This document shows, piece after piece, positions 39,944-52,215 of a DNA stretch of 52,218 bases (position 1 is the stretch's first letter; the number at the start of each line of letters is the position of its first letter). A program made the translations under genes and the position numbers. Source of the DNA: Gammaproteobacteria bacterium (GTDB lineage: Bacteria; Pseudomonadota; Gammaproteobacteria; JAJDYQ01); contig JAPYNQ010000031.1 in NCBI GenBank assembly GCA_028289815.1, positions 1 to 52,218 on the forward strand. The letters run 5' to 3'. Below the pieces are notes generated by a model, which searched no databases, had not been told where the DNA came from, and saw only the letters and a program-made list of their open reading frames with translations.

Positions 39944-41335
39944 TTAAAGCTCTTTGGGTTGTTCCAGTTTCAGCTCGACATAGGCCTCGTCACGTAACCG
40001 GTGCAGCCAAAGCTCAAGCTCTTCTTCTGTCTTGCGCTTGCTGATGGTCTCACGGGCCTGGTCGCGACGGTATTCCTGTGTGCCGTCATGTTGACGACGA
40101 TCATCAACCTGCAAGATATGCCAGCCAAAAGGCGTGCTGAACGGCTCGCTGACCTCACCGATGGCAACGGCCTGCATGACGTCTTCAAACTCCGGCTCCA
40201 AAGTTCCCGGCATAACCCAACCCAGATCACCGCCCTCAACCGCACTGGTGGAATCATCCGAATTGGATCGGGCTAATGCGGAGAAGTCTTCGCCCGAGAG
40301 TATGCGATTTCTCAGCTGCTGGATGCGCGAGCGGGCTTCGCTGTCACTAATAATCTGACTGGACCGGATCAGGATGTGGCGCACCTTGGTTTGTGTGACC
40401 ATAATCTGATCTTCGCCTTTGATGTCAGCCAGCTTGATCAAATGAAAACCGCTGGGGGTTCTGATAATGTCGCTGATATCTCCCTTGTTCATACCGGGTA
40501 CGATATCCTCAAAGGCACTGGGTAATTCACTTTGCCTTCTCCAGCCCAGGTCCCCTCCCTCCATAGCCGTTTGCGCATCGGAATATGCCGCAGCCAACCG
40601 ACGAAAGTCAGCACCCAGTTTTAATTCATCAATGACTTCTTCCATTTTTTTACGGCGCTTTTCGATTTCTTCTGCAACCGAACCCTCCGGGATGGAAATC
40701 AGGATATGCACCAGTCGGTAGCTGTCGGTCTTGCTGCCGCGCTTTTCCAGATTTTCCACCAGGTAATCAATCTCCTGATCTGAAACCTTGATGCGACTTT
40801 TAATTTTCTTACTGCGAATGCGGCCGATCATAACCTCATTACGCACATCTTCCCGAAACTGTGCAAAGCTGAAACCATCGCGCTCCAACAATCGGCGAAA
40901 CTGATCCAGGCTGAGGCCATTGCTTTCAGCAATCCTCTGAACAGTTCTATTGAGTGTTTGATCATCAATACGAATACCGGAACGCTCAGCTTCCTGAAGT
41001 TGCAGACGCTGCAAAATCAGGCGTTCGGTAACCTGTTTTGCCAGAACATGCAAGGGGGGCGAGGGAATATTTTGCTCCTCCAGCTCCGAGCGCACCTTGC
41101 CGATGCGTGAATCAAGTTCACTCTGCATGATGACATCGTCATTAACCAGCGCAATGATGCGATCAAGCTCGACGATGTCGGTAGCTGATACATCGGTTTG
41201 CTGTGCTACCGCAGTTGCGGTCATCAGGAACAGGTATGCCCCCAGCAAAATTTTACCGGGGCTGAATATACCGGTATGCCGGTAATTCGGTATTTTCAGT
41301 GTGATTTTAGTCATGTACACAGTCATCATACTCAT
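39944..41335 (-). CDS. surA: Periplasmic chaperone / peptidyl-prolyl isomerase SurA
   Basis: 463 residues; several ATGs (41335, 41329, 41326, 41314) could start it. A long n-region precedes the signal sequence ILLGAYLFLMTATAVAQ. The N-terminal chaperone domain starts DRIIALVNDDVIMQSELDSRI; two parvulin domains follow (SYRLVHILISIPEGS and TKVRHILIRSSQII, each with a GGDLGW segment). SurA escorts outer-membrane proteins such as LptD, whose gene lies five bases upstream on the same strand. Confidence 0.95.
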   Translation of the reverse strand: MSMMTVYMTKITLKIPNYRHTGIFSPGKILLGAYLFLMTATAVAQQTDVSATDIVELDRIIALVNDDVIMQSELDSRIGKVRSELEEQNIPSPPLHVLAKQVTERLILQRLQLQEAERSGIRIDDQTLNRTVQRIAESNGLSLDQFRRLLERDGFSFAQFREDVRNEVMIGRIRSKKIKSRIKVSDQEIDYLVENLEKRGSKTDSYRLVHILISIPEGSVAEEIEKRRKKMEEVIDELKLGADFRRLAAAYSDAQTAMEGGDLGWRRQSELPSAFEDIVPGMNKGDISDIIRTPSGFHLIKLADIKGEDQIMVTQTKVRHILIRSSQIISDSEARSRIQQLRNRILSGEDFSALARSNSDDSTSAVEGGDLGWVMPGTLEPEFEDVMQAVAIGEVSEPFSTPFGWHILQVDDRRQHDGTQEYRRDQARETISKRKTEEELELWLHRLRDEAYVELKLEQPKEL

Positions 41336-41339
41336 CTAT

Positions 41340-43631
41340 TTAGTGGTTATAACCGGGTATGCCCGTTCGCAGAAAATTGCTGATATCGTCTCCGATACTG
41401 CCCAGTCCCTTGAGTTCCATCTCAAAAAAGACATCGGTATCAAAATTATCCTCGGTGCCATTCACCCAACGTCTCGCTGCCAGACGGGCTTTCCAGCAGC
41501 AGTCTTCATATTCTACTCCGATAAAGGTATCGAGTGTCTGATTATGCTTAAAGGAGTAGTTCCAGCGTCCGACACCACGCCAACGGTCAGCACGATCAAG
41601 TGGCCAGAGAAATGAAAAGTCGGCCTGCCTGAGGTGGTCCATTCGGTGACGGTAAGCCAAGTTGATGATTCTGTTATCCGCAGGCTGATATTTCATACGG
41701 TAAACGGTACGCTCTGTCTTGCTGGTTTCAGGGTCCCAGTGCAATAAGGCGCTGGCAAGGAACCGATCATAAGGGCGATAACGTATTTCACCAATGATCG
41801 GCGAGGAGTCGTCTTTATCCGGGAAACCCTCCGGCAGCGTAACGTTGCGATCATCAAAATAGTAAATCTGCCCCAGGGTCATGGTCAATCTCTCAGCACC
41901 GCCGGATTGTTCCATGAAACGGCTGCTGATGCCAGCACTGACCTGTTGTGTATCACCGATCCTGTCGATACCGCTAAAGCGACTTTCACTGAATAAAGTC
42001 GATGAGTTGAGATCGAACAAACCGGTATCAAATATCGGGATCAGGGCTTGCCTGCGTTCAGGAATGCTTAAGTAGTAAAAACGCGGCTCTAATGTTTGCA
42101 GCATGGATTTGCCGGATAGCTCAATAGCACGCTCATAAAACAGGCCGCTGTCAATACTCAGGATCGGAATCGAGCGGCGCAGACCGGAGGGCCCGTTATC
42201 CTGATTATCCAGGGAATAGGTCGTATGGCGGACACCAAACCTAGGACGAATATAGTAACCCGGTTTTGTATAGCTATAGGTGATGCTGGGATAGATATCG
42301 GTACGCTGGCCGGTTATCGCGTTGTCTTTATCAAAATCGGTATATTCCGCATGGATTGCGGCAACAAAATTACCGGCAAATTGATCGGTTCGGGCATTGA
42401 GTTGTATGTGCGGCATACGCTCATAGGGACGATCTGTCACCGAAATGCCTGTATCAATCGTCTGGTAGTCCTGCAACATCGCATGGATAGACCAATTGTC
42501 GGCATCGTGACGAAGGGCAGCCCGGTTTTCCAGATGGCGCCGACCGGTCAGAGTCGGACCGGAACCTAAATCCTCAAAATAACGGCTATCAGATACGCGA
42601 TTTATCTCGGTATCCAGCGCCCAACTTCCAGCAATAAAACCGTTGTGCCGATAATAAAATGCCCAGCGATTGCTGTCACCAGGACCAATATATTTATCGT
42701 CACTATCCAGATATTCCAGATTGATCCGGCCATGGTTGTTTTGATTCAGATAACGGTACTCGGCACCAAGCTGCAAACCCCTCCCGGACATGTAGCGTGG
42801 TTGCAAGGTTGCATCACGTTGCGGTGCAATATTCCAGTAGATGGGCACCAAAATTTCACTGCCCCTGCTGTCTGAATGTGAAAAGCGGGGTGTCAGCAGT
42901 CCCGTCTGGCGACGTTCGTCAATCGGGAAGTTAATATACGGTGTATAGAGTATCGGAATATCAAGAAACTTGACTTTAACATTCGTTCCCTCCCCACGGC
43001 CGGTAGTATCATCCAAAATCAGTTCTTCTGCCTCCAGCTGCCAGATCGTGCGGTTCGGAGGACAAGTCGTGTAATGGCGCACACTATCAAGACTGACTTG
43101 TTCTCCCACCCTTGCCGATATCCGGGTAGCGGAACCGCGAGAGTATGGCGACCTGATAAAAAAGGCGGTGTCGGTAAATGTCTTTTCATCGCGGTTAAAA
43201 TCCAGATGTGCCTGCCGGGCAGTAACCTTGATATCACCATCTTCATACACGACCCCACCCTCTGCATCCACTATCCCGGCTGACTTGTCATAGGTAATAT
43301 CATTAGCCTGCAACGACTGATCAGCTCGTTTAATGGAGACATTACCGTGTAAGATAAATTTTTTGCCGCGCTCAATAACAGCTTTATCCGATCCGATCTG
43401 CGTGAGAGAAGACCGTCTGAGTACCACACGCTCTTCATAAGTCAGACTGTCCGAACCGGCTCTGGCCATACATGAGGGTAATGAATCATCATCGCTTACC
43501 GGTCTGTGTCCCGGGAAATGAGCCTCTGCCTGTACCTGATGATGAAGCAGACTGATCGTTGTACACATCAGAAAATACAGGATATTATTAATTTTTTTCA
43601 CATGGCAATCCGTGTTTATGGAGCAAGTCAT
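41340..43631 (-). CDS. lptD: LPS-assembly outer-membrane protein LptD
   Basis: Up to 763 residues. A GTG at 43601 would give a more usual signal peptide (VKKINNILYFLMCTTISLL...QVQA) than the ATG at 43631, so the true start may be there. The periplasmic OstA-like domain (IERGKKFILHGNVSIKRAD, YDKSAGIVDAEGGVVYEDGD) is followed by the beta-barrel (PIYWNIAPQRDATLQPRYMSGRG) and the conserved C-terminal part with cysteines in YEDCCWKARLAARRW. LptD inserts lipopolysaccharide into the outer leaflet. First gene of lptD-surA-pdxA. Confidence 0.94.
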   Translation of the reverse strand: MTCSINTDCHVKKINNILYFLMCTTISLLHHQVQAEAHFPGHRPVSDDDSLPSCMARAGSDSLTYEERVVLRRSSLTQIGSDKAVIERGKKFILHGNVSIKRADQSLQANDITYDKSAGIVDAEGGVVYEDGDIKVTARQAHLDFNRDEKTFTDTAFFIRSPYSRGSATRISARVGEQVSLDSVRHYTTCPPNRTIWQLEAEELILDDTTGRGEGTNVKVKFLDIPILYTPYINFPIDERRQTGLLTPRFSHSDSRGSEILVPIYWNIAPQRDATLQPRYMSGRGLQLGAEYRYLNQNNHGRINLEYLDSDDKYIGPGDSNRWAFYYRHNGFIAGSWALDTEINRVSDSRYFEDLGSGPTLTGRRHLENRAALRHDADNWSIHAMLQDYQTIDTGISVTDRPYERMPHIQLNARTDQFAGNFVAAIHAEYTDFDKDNAITGQRTDIYPSITYSYTKPGYYIRPRFGVRHTTYSLDNQDNGPSGLRRSIPILSIDSGLFYERAIELSGKSMLQTLEPRFYYLSIPERRQALIPIFDTGLFDLNSSTLFSESRFSGIDRIGDTQQVSAGISSRFMEQSGGAERLTMTLGQIYYFDDRNVTLPEGFPDKDDSSPIIGEIRYRPYDRFLASALLHWDPETSKTERTVYRMKYQPADNRIINLAYRHRMDHLRQADFSFLWPLDRADRWRGVGRWNYSFKHNQTLDTFIGVEYEDCCWKARLAARRWVNGTEDNFDTDVFFEMELKGLGSIGDDISNFLRTGIPGYNH

Positions 43632-43698
43632 ATATCACGGGACAGCTGCTTTGATATACAGCGATACACTCACCAGTCGCAAGCTATAACAAAGTACA

Positions 43699-44697
43699 TT
43701 AGAAAGAACGGTCCACGGCAAAACCGGCTAGCCCCATAAGTGCCTGACGGTAGAAATTGTCGTTAAGGCAGGCCAGACACTCTATGGCGCGGTCAGCCTC
43801 CTCTCGCGCAAGAGTGCGAGTGTAAGCAATACTGTTGGTCGATTCAATAATAGCCAGAATACTACTGATATTGTCCAGACCACCTTCCTCAATGGCCTTG
43901 CGGATGATGCCTGCCTCGCCTGCAGCCGCACTGCGAATGGCATGAATTAATGGCAGAGTAGGCTTACCTTCTGCGAGATCATCACCAATGTTTTTACCAA
44001 TTTCCTGAGAAGAGGTCGCATCATAATCCAACGCATCATCAATAAGCTGAAAGGCTGTCCCCAGATGCATACCATATTCTGCCAGCGCATCTTCGACTGC
44101 TTCGTCCTGCCGTGACAGGACAGCACCGAGGCGGGTCGCCGCCTCAAATAGTTTCGCTGTTTTGGATCGTATTACATCAATGTATTGCTCTTCAGTAGTA
44201 TCAGGTTCGTTACGGTTCATCAGCTGCATTACCTCGCCTTCTGCGATGGTATTGGTAGTCTCGGCCAGAATATCCATGACTCGCATCTGATTGATACCGA
44301 CCATCATTTGGAAGGCCCTGGAATACAGAAAATCACCGACCAAGACACTGGCCTCATTGCCCCAAATAGCATTTGCGGTATCCTGACCTCGCCTCATTTC
44401 CGAGGCATCAACAACATCGTCATGCAGCAGGGTGGCCGTATGTATAAATTCAATGATGGCTGCAGCCTGTACATGGTCATCACCCGGATAGTTGCAAGCC
44501 TTGGCAGCCAGCAAGACCAGCAACGGACGCAGACGTTTACCACCGCTATTAATGATGTAAGAACCCAGCTGGTTGATCAGAACAGTATCCGAACCCAGCC
44601 GATTCATGATTACACGATCCACTGCCTGCATATCGCTACTGACCAGTTTGAAGATGTCAGCCTGTGACATGACCGGCATGGGAGCCACTTGGCCCAT
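43699..44697 (-). CDS. ispB: Octaprenyl (polyprenyl) diphosphate synthase
   Basis: 332 residues (a start at 44670, MSQADIFKLV, would match E. coli IspB better). Both aspartate-rich motifs are present: LLHDDVVDASEMRRG and LIDDALDYDA, with GGKRLRPLLVLLAAKA before the first. It makes the long isoprenoid chain of the respiratory quinone. It is divergent from rplU-rpmA, the same arrangement as in many gammaproteobacteria. Confidence 0.94.
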   Translation of the reverse strand: MGQVAPMPVMSQADIFKLVSSDMQAVDRVIMNRLGSDTVLINQLGSYIINSGGKRLRPLLVLLAAKACNYPGDDHVQAAAIIEFIHTATLLHDDVVDASEMRRGQDTANAIWGNEASVLVGDFLYSRAFQMMVGINQMRVMDILAETTNTIAEGEVMQLMNRNEPDTTEEQYIDVIRSKTAKLFEAATRLGAVLSRQDEAVEDALAEYGMHLGTAFQLIDDALDYDATSSQEIGKNIGDDLAEGKPTLPLIHAIRSAAAGEAGIIRKAIEEGGLDNISSILAIIESTNSIAYTRTLAREEADRAIECLACLNDNFYRQALMGLAGFAVDRSF

Positions 44698-44983
44698 AAG
44701 CGCCTGATTCCGATAAAAAGACAGTCATTCTAGCCGTGGGACGCTAACAAAACCAGCTTGCGCAAAAATATCCGGCTAATCCGTTTGTACTGAGCTCGGG
44801 AATATATTATCCAGACAGCTTTTCGATAAATGCTCCCGCTTAGCTACTTTCGGCCTATCCGGGTATAGCTTACGGACTTCCTTAAGTATCTATTGCTCAA
44901 CAACATTAACGTTATTTAACAAAAAACTGGCTGACACTGACAGGTTCAATCAAGCCCAGCCTGTGGCGAACTCATACAATGTA

Positions 44984-45013
44984 TTGACACGGGCTGATAC
45001 AATGGCCTAGGAT
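44984..45013 (+). promoter_or_regulatory. Candidate sigma-70 promoter of rplU-rpmA
   Basis: TTGACA (44984-44989) and TAGGAT (45008-45013) with an 18-base spacer, about 45 bases before the rplU start. The -35 is perfect and the -10 matches four of six. A TACAAT inside the spacer is too close to the -35 to be used with it. Confidence 0.5.
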
Positions 45014-45057
45014 CCAACCCTATCGGATATACTTCATTGTTTCAGAGCGGAATGACC

Positions 45058-45378
45058 ATGCAAGCAGTAATTAAGACAGGCGGTAAACAATACCGCGTTT
45101 CAGCAGGCGACAGGATTCGCATCGAAAGCCTGCAAGCCGAAGCAGGCGATGAGGTGGAGTTTGATCAGATTTTGATGCTCGGCAATGGTGAAAACAGCAA
45201 GGCAGGCAGCCCTGTTGTCGAGGGCGGCAAAGTGAGTGGTAGAGTCATCGCCCATGGGCGCAACAAGAAGGTACGCATTATTAAGTTCAAGCGCCGCAAA
45301 TATCATATGAAGTCCCAGGGACATCGCCAGAACTATACCGAAGTTGAGATTACCGGTATTTCTGAATTAACCGACTAA
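45058..45378 (+). CDS. rplU: 50S ribosomal protein L21
   Basis: 106 residues from ATG 45058, [14 protein letters not shown]; two upstream in-frame starts (45037, 45052) add residues not found in L21, and GAGCGGA is well placed for 45058. The basic segment [25 protein letters not shown] is diagnostic. First gene of rplU-rpmA-obgE. Confidence 0.97.
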   Translation: MQAVIKTGGKQYRVSAGDRIRIESLQAEAGDEVEFDQILMLGNGENSKAGSPVVEGGKVSGRVIAHGRNKKVRIIKFKRRKYHMKSQGHRQNYTEVEITGISELTD

Positions 45379-45402
45379 ACCCATTTACAGAGGCTAAACA
45401 AC

Positions 45403-45660
45403 ATGGCTCATAAAAAAGCAGGCGGCAGTACCAGAAACGGTCGCGACTCGGAATCCAAAAGGCTGGGCGTGAAACGTTTCAGTGGTGAGGCCGTTGTGGC
45501 AGGCAACATTATCATCCGCCAGCGGGGCACCCGTGTTCGGCCTGGTGTCAACGTTGGTTGTGGTCGTGACCACACCTTGTTCGCCAAAACAGACGGTAAG
45601 GTTGTATTTGAAACCAGAGGCCCGAACAAACGTAAACAAGTCAGTGTTTACCCCGCCTGA
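45403..45660 (+). CDS. rpmA: 50S ribosomal protein L27
   Basis: 85 residues, [22 protein letters not shown] at the start, without the cleavable N-terminal extension found in Firmicutes. AGAGG precedes the ATG. It follows rplU by 24 bases. Confidence 0.97.
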   Translation: MAHKKAGGSTRNGRDSESKRLGVKRFSGEAVVAGNIIIRQRGTRVRPGVNVGCGRDHTLFAKTDGKVVFETRGPNKRKQVSVYPA

Positions 45661-45830
45661 GCAAATTCAGGCTGCATCATCATTTGCTGCGATACACACA
45701 TGTACCACCAAAATCTAATGCCCCCAAAATCCAAACAGAAATCAGCCATTGATGAAACAAAAACCGCATGGCTGTTTGCCACACTCTGACGAACACAGCC
45801 CGGATTGGTCCAAGGTTCTCTTAATAATAG

Positions 45831-48031
<2,201 letters not shown>

Positions 48032-48354
48032 TTCTTGCATCAGGCTAATACAGAAAAAGCGGTATTCAGAATATAGAGTAACCCTGTAGTTTTAGCTATC
48101 ACGTGTGCTCTCACCAAATTATTCACGCAGATCTCATACAACCTTATCAGGAATAGATATTTTAACAGAGAAAGAGAACCCGAATAAATCTGCATAAGCA
48201 GATCCGATTGGCGTTCACTGACTCGATATCTCTGCGGTGGTTACATCACTACCAGCGGCACCGTTCTCATGCCAACCTGCAATACCATATTCTCATTTAA
48301 TCTTCGGAGTGTATTAAGATATAATTCACTGTTTATGGTCAAAGATTCGCAAAT
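48032..48354. other. Intergenic region after proB, no gene seen
   Basis: About 320 bases with no supported open frame. A TATAAT at 48320-48325, 29 bases before the next start codon, is a possible -10 element for the fucosyltransferase fragment, but no good -35 stands at the right distance. Confidence 0.4.
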
Positions 48355-48543
48355 ATGAGAACAATCTGGTTTTCCATTTTAGGCGGACTCGGCAACCAAA
48401 TGTTTGAGGTAGTAGCCCATACCACGGATTTCGCACGAAAAGCAGGAGCACAACCTCGCTTTCTTAGCATATCCAGGTATGATCGCTATGGTCGGAAACT
48501 TATTTTAGGGAACTATATAATTGATACCCAAGTATCAATTTGA
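48355..48543 (+). pseudogene. Truncated alpha-1,2-fucosyltransferase-like (GT11) gene
   Basis: 62 residues remain. FSILGGLGNQMFEVVAHTTDFARKAG matches the N-terminal GDP-fucose-binding segment of GT11 enzymes (consensus GGLGNQMF), which are normally about 280-300 residues. After LGNYIIDTQVSI a stop appears and no continuing homology is visible in the next 200 bases in any frame. It therefore looks like a gene fragment. Confidence 0.65.
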
Positions 48544-48671
48544 CGCTTCCCAAGTCGACTAACGTCACTGCTTCCATGTCCAGCAGCCCTATTTCTGAAG
48601 GCCGATACTGTATATATGTGTGAGTAATACCCAGCCCATAGCACCCATTTTAACCTATATCAAGCCTTTAT

Positions 48672-48700
48672 TTGAATAACCGGTATCAGGGGTATATAAT
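48672..48700 (+). promoter_or_regulatory. Candidate promoter upstream of the galE relic
   Basis: TTGAAT (48672-48677) and TATAAT (48695-48700) with a 17-base spacer, about 50 bases before the galE start. The -10 is perfect and the -35 matches four of six. Confidence 0.45.
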
Positions 48701-48750
48701 TCCCTTATTTTACATTTCATGTCTTCGCTCTTTATTGTTACATTAAAGAA

Positions 48751-49753
48751 ATGGCACAAAGTTCTGAAGCACTACCAATGATTCTTATCACCGGCGGTAC
48801 CGGCTATATCGGTAGCCACACCAGTGTCGAGTTAATCAATGCAGGCTATTCAGTCGTTAGCCTTGATAACCTGTATAACAGTTCCAGGAAAGTGCTTGAT
48901 CGATTGCATCAAATAACCGGCCAGACATTAGAGTTTATTGAAGGTGATATCCGTGACCGGCAGTTATTAACCGAGCTATTCAGACATCACGACTTTGACG
49001 CCGTTATGCACTTTGCGGGCTTAAAGGCCGTTAGCGAGTCCTGTGAAAATCCTCTTATGTATTATGATAATAATGTTACCGGTACAGTCAACCTGTGCCA
49101 GACGATGGCAGCGCATGGCCTGAAGAATCTGGTGTTTAGTTCTTCGGCCGCAGTTTATGGTAATCCTGAAAAACTGCCGATTACCGAGGATATGCCATTA
49201 TCGGCAATTAACTCTTACGGTCGAAGATATTCTGCGAGATCTGCACCAATCTGATTCCCAGTGGAATATCGCTCTGCTGCGTTATTTTAATCCGGTTGGT
49301 GCTCATCCGAGCGGCCTAATTAAAGAAGATCCGGCTAATATACCCGATAATTTGATGTCCCATATTGCTCAGGTAGCTACTGGCAAGTTAGAGCAGCTAT
49401 CGGTTTTTGGCAACGACTATCCGACAACGGACGGTACTGGTGTACGGGATTATATACATGTGGTCGATGTCGCCAGAGGACATCTTAAAGCTATAGAAAA
49501 GCTACAAGGAAATCCCGGCAGTGTGTACACTTGGAATCTGGGTGTCGGCAGGGGCTACAGCGTGCTGGAGATGGTTAATACATTCGAACAGATAACCGGT
49601 CAATCAGTACCATACCGTATAGCTCCTCGTCGCAAAGGGGATATATCCGCCTGCTATGCGGATCCTACCAAGGCCGAACGAGAACTGAACTGGCGTGCCG
49701 AGTTGACGCTGACTGAAATGATAACAGACACTTGGCGCTGGCAGTCTAAATAA
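48751..49753 (+). pseudogene. galE: UDP-glucose 4-epimerase, broken by a small deletion
   Basis: The first frame (48751, or ATG 48778 at MILITGGTGYIGSHTS) covers the Rossmann nucleotide-binding half through SSSAAVYG, PITEDMPLSAINSYG. The frame then shifts at about 49220, and the second half (VEDILRDLHQSDSQW, LLRYFNPVGAHPSG, GTGVRDYIHVVD, RELNWRAELTLTEM) runs in the next frame to 49753. Compared with E. coli GalE, about 17 bases are missing between the Tyr-Gly and the Val-Glu of the catalytic segment YGxSKLMVE. The YxxxK lysine is therefore lost together with the frame. A full enzyme would be about 334 residues; it would convert UDP-glucose to UDP-galactose. Confidence 0.85.
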
Positions 49754-50075
49754 CCATCAATGGGTATGATGGCTGAATTGCATTTTAGTTTTTCTGCCGC
49801 ATTTTATAGTACAGCATAATCATTTTTACATTTCTCTCGGTTAGCTCCTCGTCCAATAAATCACTATTCATGAGTCTTATAATCAATCAATTTCAAATTT
49901 TTTAAAATTAACTTACGAGTGACTTTCTTAATTAAGTTAGATAGCTTTCAACATTCTATACTACCATTGACTAAATCCATGAATACCAGATTAACGAAAA
50001 ACAATAAACTGTTTGACTAACATTAGTACATTGAGATAGTTTAGTCAGAAGCTAACAGCTGGGCACATATACCAG
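49754..50075. other. AT-rich intergenic region between convergent galE relic and sulfotransferase
   Basis: About 320 bases, markedly AT-rich, without a supported gene or clear terminator. Confidence 0.5.
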
Positions 50076-50978
50076 TCAAAAGCCGAATACTTCGAAGTCG
50101 CGTTCGTAAATATTCATTATACGGGATCTTTGTGATCGGGTAAGTGATATAGCTCTCTCATTTCCAACAGAAATACCTGACGAATTATGAATTTCAAAAT
50201 GATTAACACTTTCTTTATGAATCAGCCCAGCTTCCGCAATAGACTTAATATCCTGCTGCAAATTTTCAACTTTACCGATCATTTTAAATGGAATACGCCC
50301 CATACCACAACTTGCCCATTGTGGAAGAACATGAATGTCCATATTTTGTAGCGGAGTCTCTAAGACATAGGTAATCAGATCTTCAACTGAAAATAAGGTA
50401 TTTTCCTCTCGGTTGAAAAACTCACAAAGAGAATTTTTTAGGGATGTATTACCAGGCGATGCGATCTTGTCTCTATAGGCTGACAGAAATCTGTCTACTG
50501 GATGACGAACTATAGTAAAACAGCGTTTTATCCCTAGCGTCAAATCACCAGGTGTAAGTCCATAGTCATCAAGCAACTTGATACCAGGTGGGGTATAAGC
50601 ATGGATAAGCATACTCTCATCATCAAAATTAAAATCGCCTGGATATTTTTTCCTGTAATTAATATACCTTTTGTTATGTTTTATCTTAAGCAATAAATCA
50701 TTTGAAGGCTTATGCATCGAGATCAAATGTTTTATAGTCGTATTTGCGGATTTGAATATGGGTATATAAACCGAGTCAGTAGACTGAATCACCCAACATT
50801 TTTTTAAATAATCATATGCATAGCCTTCTGAACAGAACTTTTCTTTTTCCATGATCATCTTCAAGCGAAAAGCTTGTCGTTTGGAAAAATATCTCCCATA
50901 ACGATATCGCAGGAAACGCGTTGATTTTTGAAATCTCTTAATCAAATGCCACATCAAAAGTTCCTTGTTTTGACTCAT
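50076..50978 (-). CDS. Sulfotransferase family 2-like protein
   Basis: 300 residues. YIPIFKSANTTIKHLIS (about residues 72-88) is the 5'-phosphosulfate-binding loop, here with the IPI-K-AxTT form of Golgi-type carbohydrate sulfotransferases. CFTIVRHPVDRFLSAYRDKI (about 154-173) is the 3'-phosphate-binding motif with the conserved Arg and Ser. It should transfer sulfate from PAPS to a glycan, presumably a surface polysaccharide, in line with the neighbouring sugar-nucleotide genes. The gene is AT-rich compared with the core genes, suggesting acquisition. Confidence 0.82.
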   Translation of the reverse strand: MSQNKELLMWHLIKRFQKSTRFLRYRYGRYFSKRQAFRLKMIMEKEKFCSEGYAYDYLKKCWVIQSTDSVYIPIFKSANTTIKHLISMHKPSNDLLLKIKHNKRYINYRKKYPGDFNFDDESMLIHAYTPPGIKLLDDYGLTPGDLTLGIKRCFTIVRHPVDRFLSAYRDKIASPGNTSLKNSLCEFFNREENTLFSVEDLITYVLETPLQNMDIHVLPQWASCGMGRIPFKMIGKVENLQQDIKSIAEAGLIHKESVNHFEIHNSSGISVGNERAISLTRSQRSRIMNIYERDFEVFGF

Positions 50979-51009
50979 TAAAACTCTCTAGATAGTATCG
51001 TCACGAGAT

Positions 51010-51473
51010 TCGACACCAGAGTATCAAACAACATATCTGAATAGTGGCCACAAGGGAAGTGGTATTTTTCGCATAGCGTGTCGCAATACCGCACTAACGT
51101 TTCAAGTACAAAAAAGCATTCTCCACCAAGTGCCTTAAACGATACAGATAACCGCCATAGTCGCACTGTTCTTTCAGGTTCTGCTTGGGCGGAACGACCG
51201 ATTCAATCCCCTGAATGATCTGCTCAAGCAACCCTTCCCAGATTCCGTTATCGCACCAACGGCAAAAGCGCCGATAGGTATTTTTCCAATCTCCATAGTC
51301 GGGCGGCAAGTTTCGCCACGATGCACCTGTGCGCAAAACCCACAATACCGCATTGAAAAGCGCCGGTTATCGTGTGCGATACCGCCCCAGCTTCCCTTCC
51401 TGCCGAATAGGTGAGATTCCAGATAAGGTTCAGACACCATCGGAAATGTCTTAGCGAGATAGGAGTATGTCAT
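51010..51473 (-). pseudogene. IS5-family transposase relic (internally deleted, frameshifted)
   Basis: In one minus-strand frame the start reads MVSEPYLESHLFGRKGSWGG, HDNRRF. The next frame continues [37 protein letters not shown], and then jumps directly to [20 protein letters not shown] and [13 protein letters not shown] third frame gives CGIATRYAKNTTS. These are the beginning and end of an IS5-type DDE transposase; the middle with the first two catalytic Asp residues is deleted. Terminal repeats are not clear. Confidence 0.8.
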
Positions 51474-51664
51474 AAGGTCTCTCCAGTCAGTAGTGGTCTG
51501 AGGGATAATATTATATCCCCCTATCTCAGGACGACTCTATTAAGAGCACAGATCCTAATGTACCATAATACTGTATTAGCACAACTGCCCAGAGCATTCC
51601 TTCAGCATGATCTCATGGGCACTGACAAATCCTAACTATGAAGGCCAGAAACCAGTCAGGCTAT

Positions 51665-51874
51665 TCATTGATCATATGGTTTGTCTGTATAACATTTGTC
51701 CGGCCATGCCCGGATCACTTCCGTTTTGTACAAGCTGACGATCATCTCTGCCAAGGCATTGTCGTAAGAATCCCCCATACGGCCTGCGGAAACCTCAATC
51801 CCAGCCGCCGCCAAGCGTTCAGTATACCGGACCGACAGATACTGGCCGCCATGGTCAACGATGATTCAATGGCT
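51665..51874 (-). pseudogene. IS3-family transposase (OrfB) fragment
   Basis: On the minus strand VDHGGQYLSVRYTERLAAAG, GIEVSAGRMGDSYDNALAEM and IVSLYKTEVIRAWPD match the second half of the rve/DDE core of IS3-group transposases (usual wording 'DRGSQYLSIRYTERL', 'GDSYDNALAETI'). The first part of the domain and the C-terminus are missing, and unrelated residues follow to the stop. Confidence 0.8.
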
Positions 51875-52125
51875 TAATCTGCGCCATGGGAGTAACATCA
51901 GCTACTTGAAAGTAGTCATTACTTAAATATACTGCGGGTGCCTTACTGTTTTTTTGCAGAGATTCAAGACAGGGTATGCTCAAAAACACAAGAGCGATTG
52001 ACTAACTCTATATGATCGCTGTACCATCGTGGATTAGGTGGAATCTATATCAAAAATTAGAGAATTATCCGCGGAGGATGCTACAATCCTGTTTCACGTT
52101 GAGTTTAACAGATGGGGGCAGAGTG

Positions 52126-52215
52126 ATGAAGCGGATAGCGAAGACGATGAGCGTTGTTCAGGTATTGGAGATGTTTGCCACCGAAGAACAGGCGGTGGCG
52201 TGGTTTGAGGAGTGA
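52126..52215 (+). pseudogene. IS1595-family transposase N-terminal fragment (window edge)
   Basis: From ATG 52126 the translation MKRIAKTMSVVQVLEMFATE, EQAVAWFEE resembles the N-terminus of IS1595-type transposases, which read 'FPTEEAAREWFEGVRWPDG'. A TGA follows where the family has a Val before Arg-Trp, and the next codon CGC would be that Arg. Either a nonsense mutation or a frameshift has broken it; only the first 29 codons are visible before the window ends. Confidence 0.45.

Noticed and set aside
44975-45004. TTGACA followed by TACAAT upstream of rplU as a promoter
   Set aside because: Only eight bases separate them, too few for sigma-70; the TAGGAT at 18 bases is used instead.
51638-51877. 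Plus-strand open frame of 79 codons
   Set aside because: The opposite strand clearly encodes an IS3-type transposase fragment.
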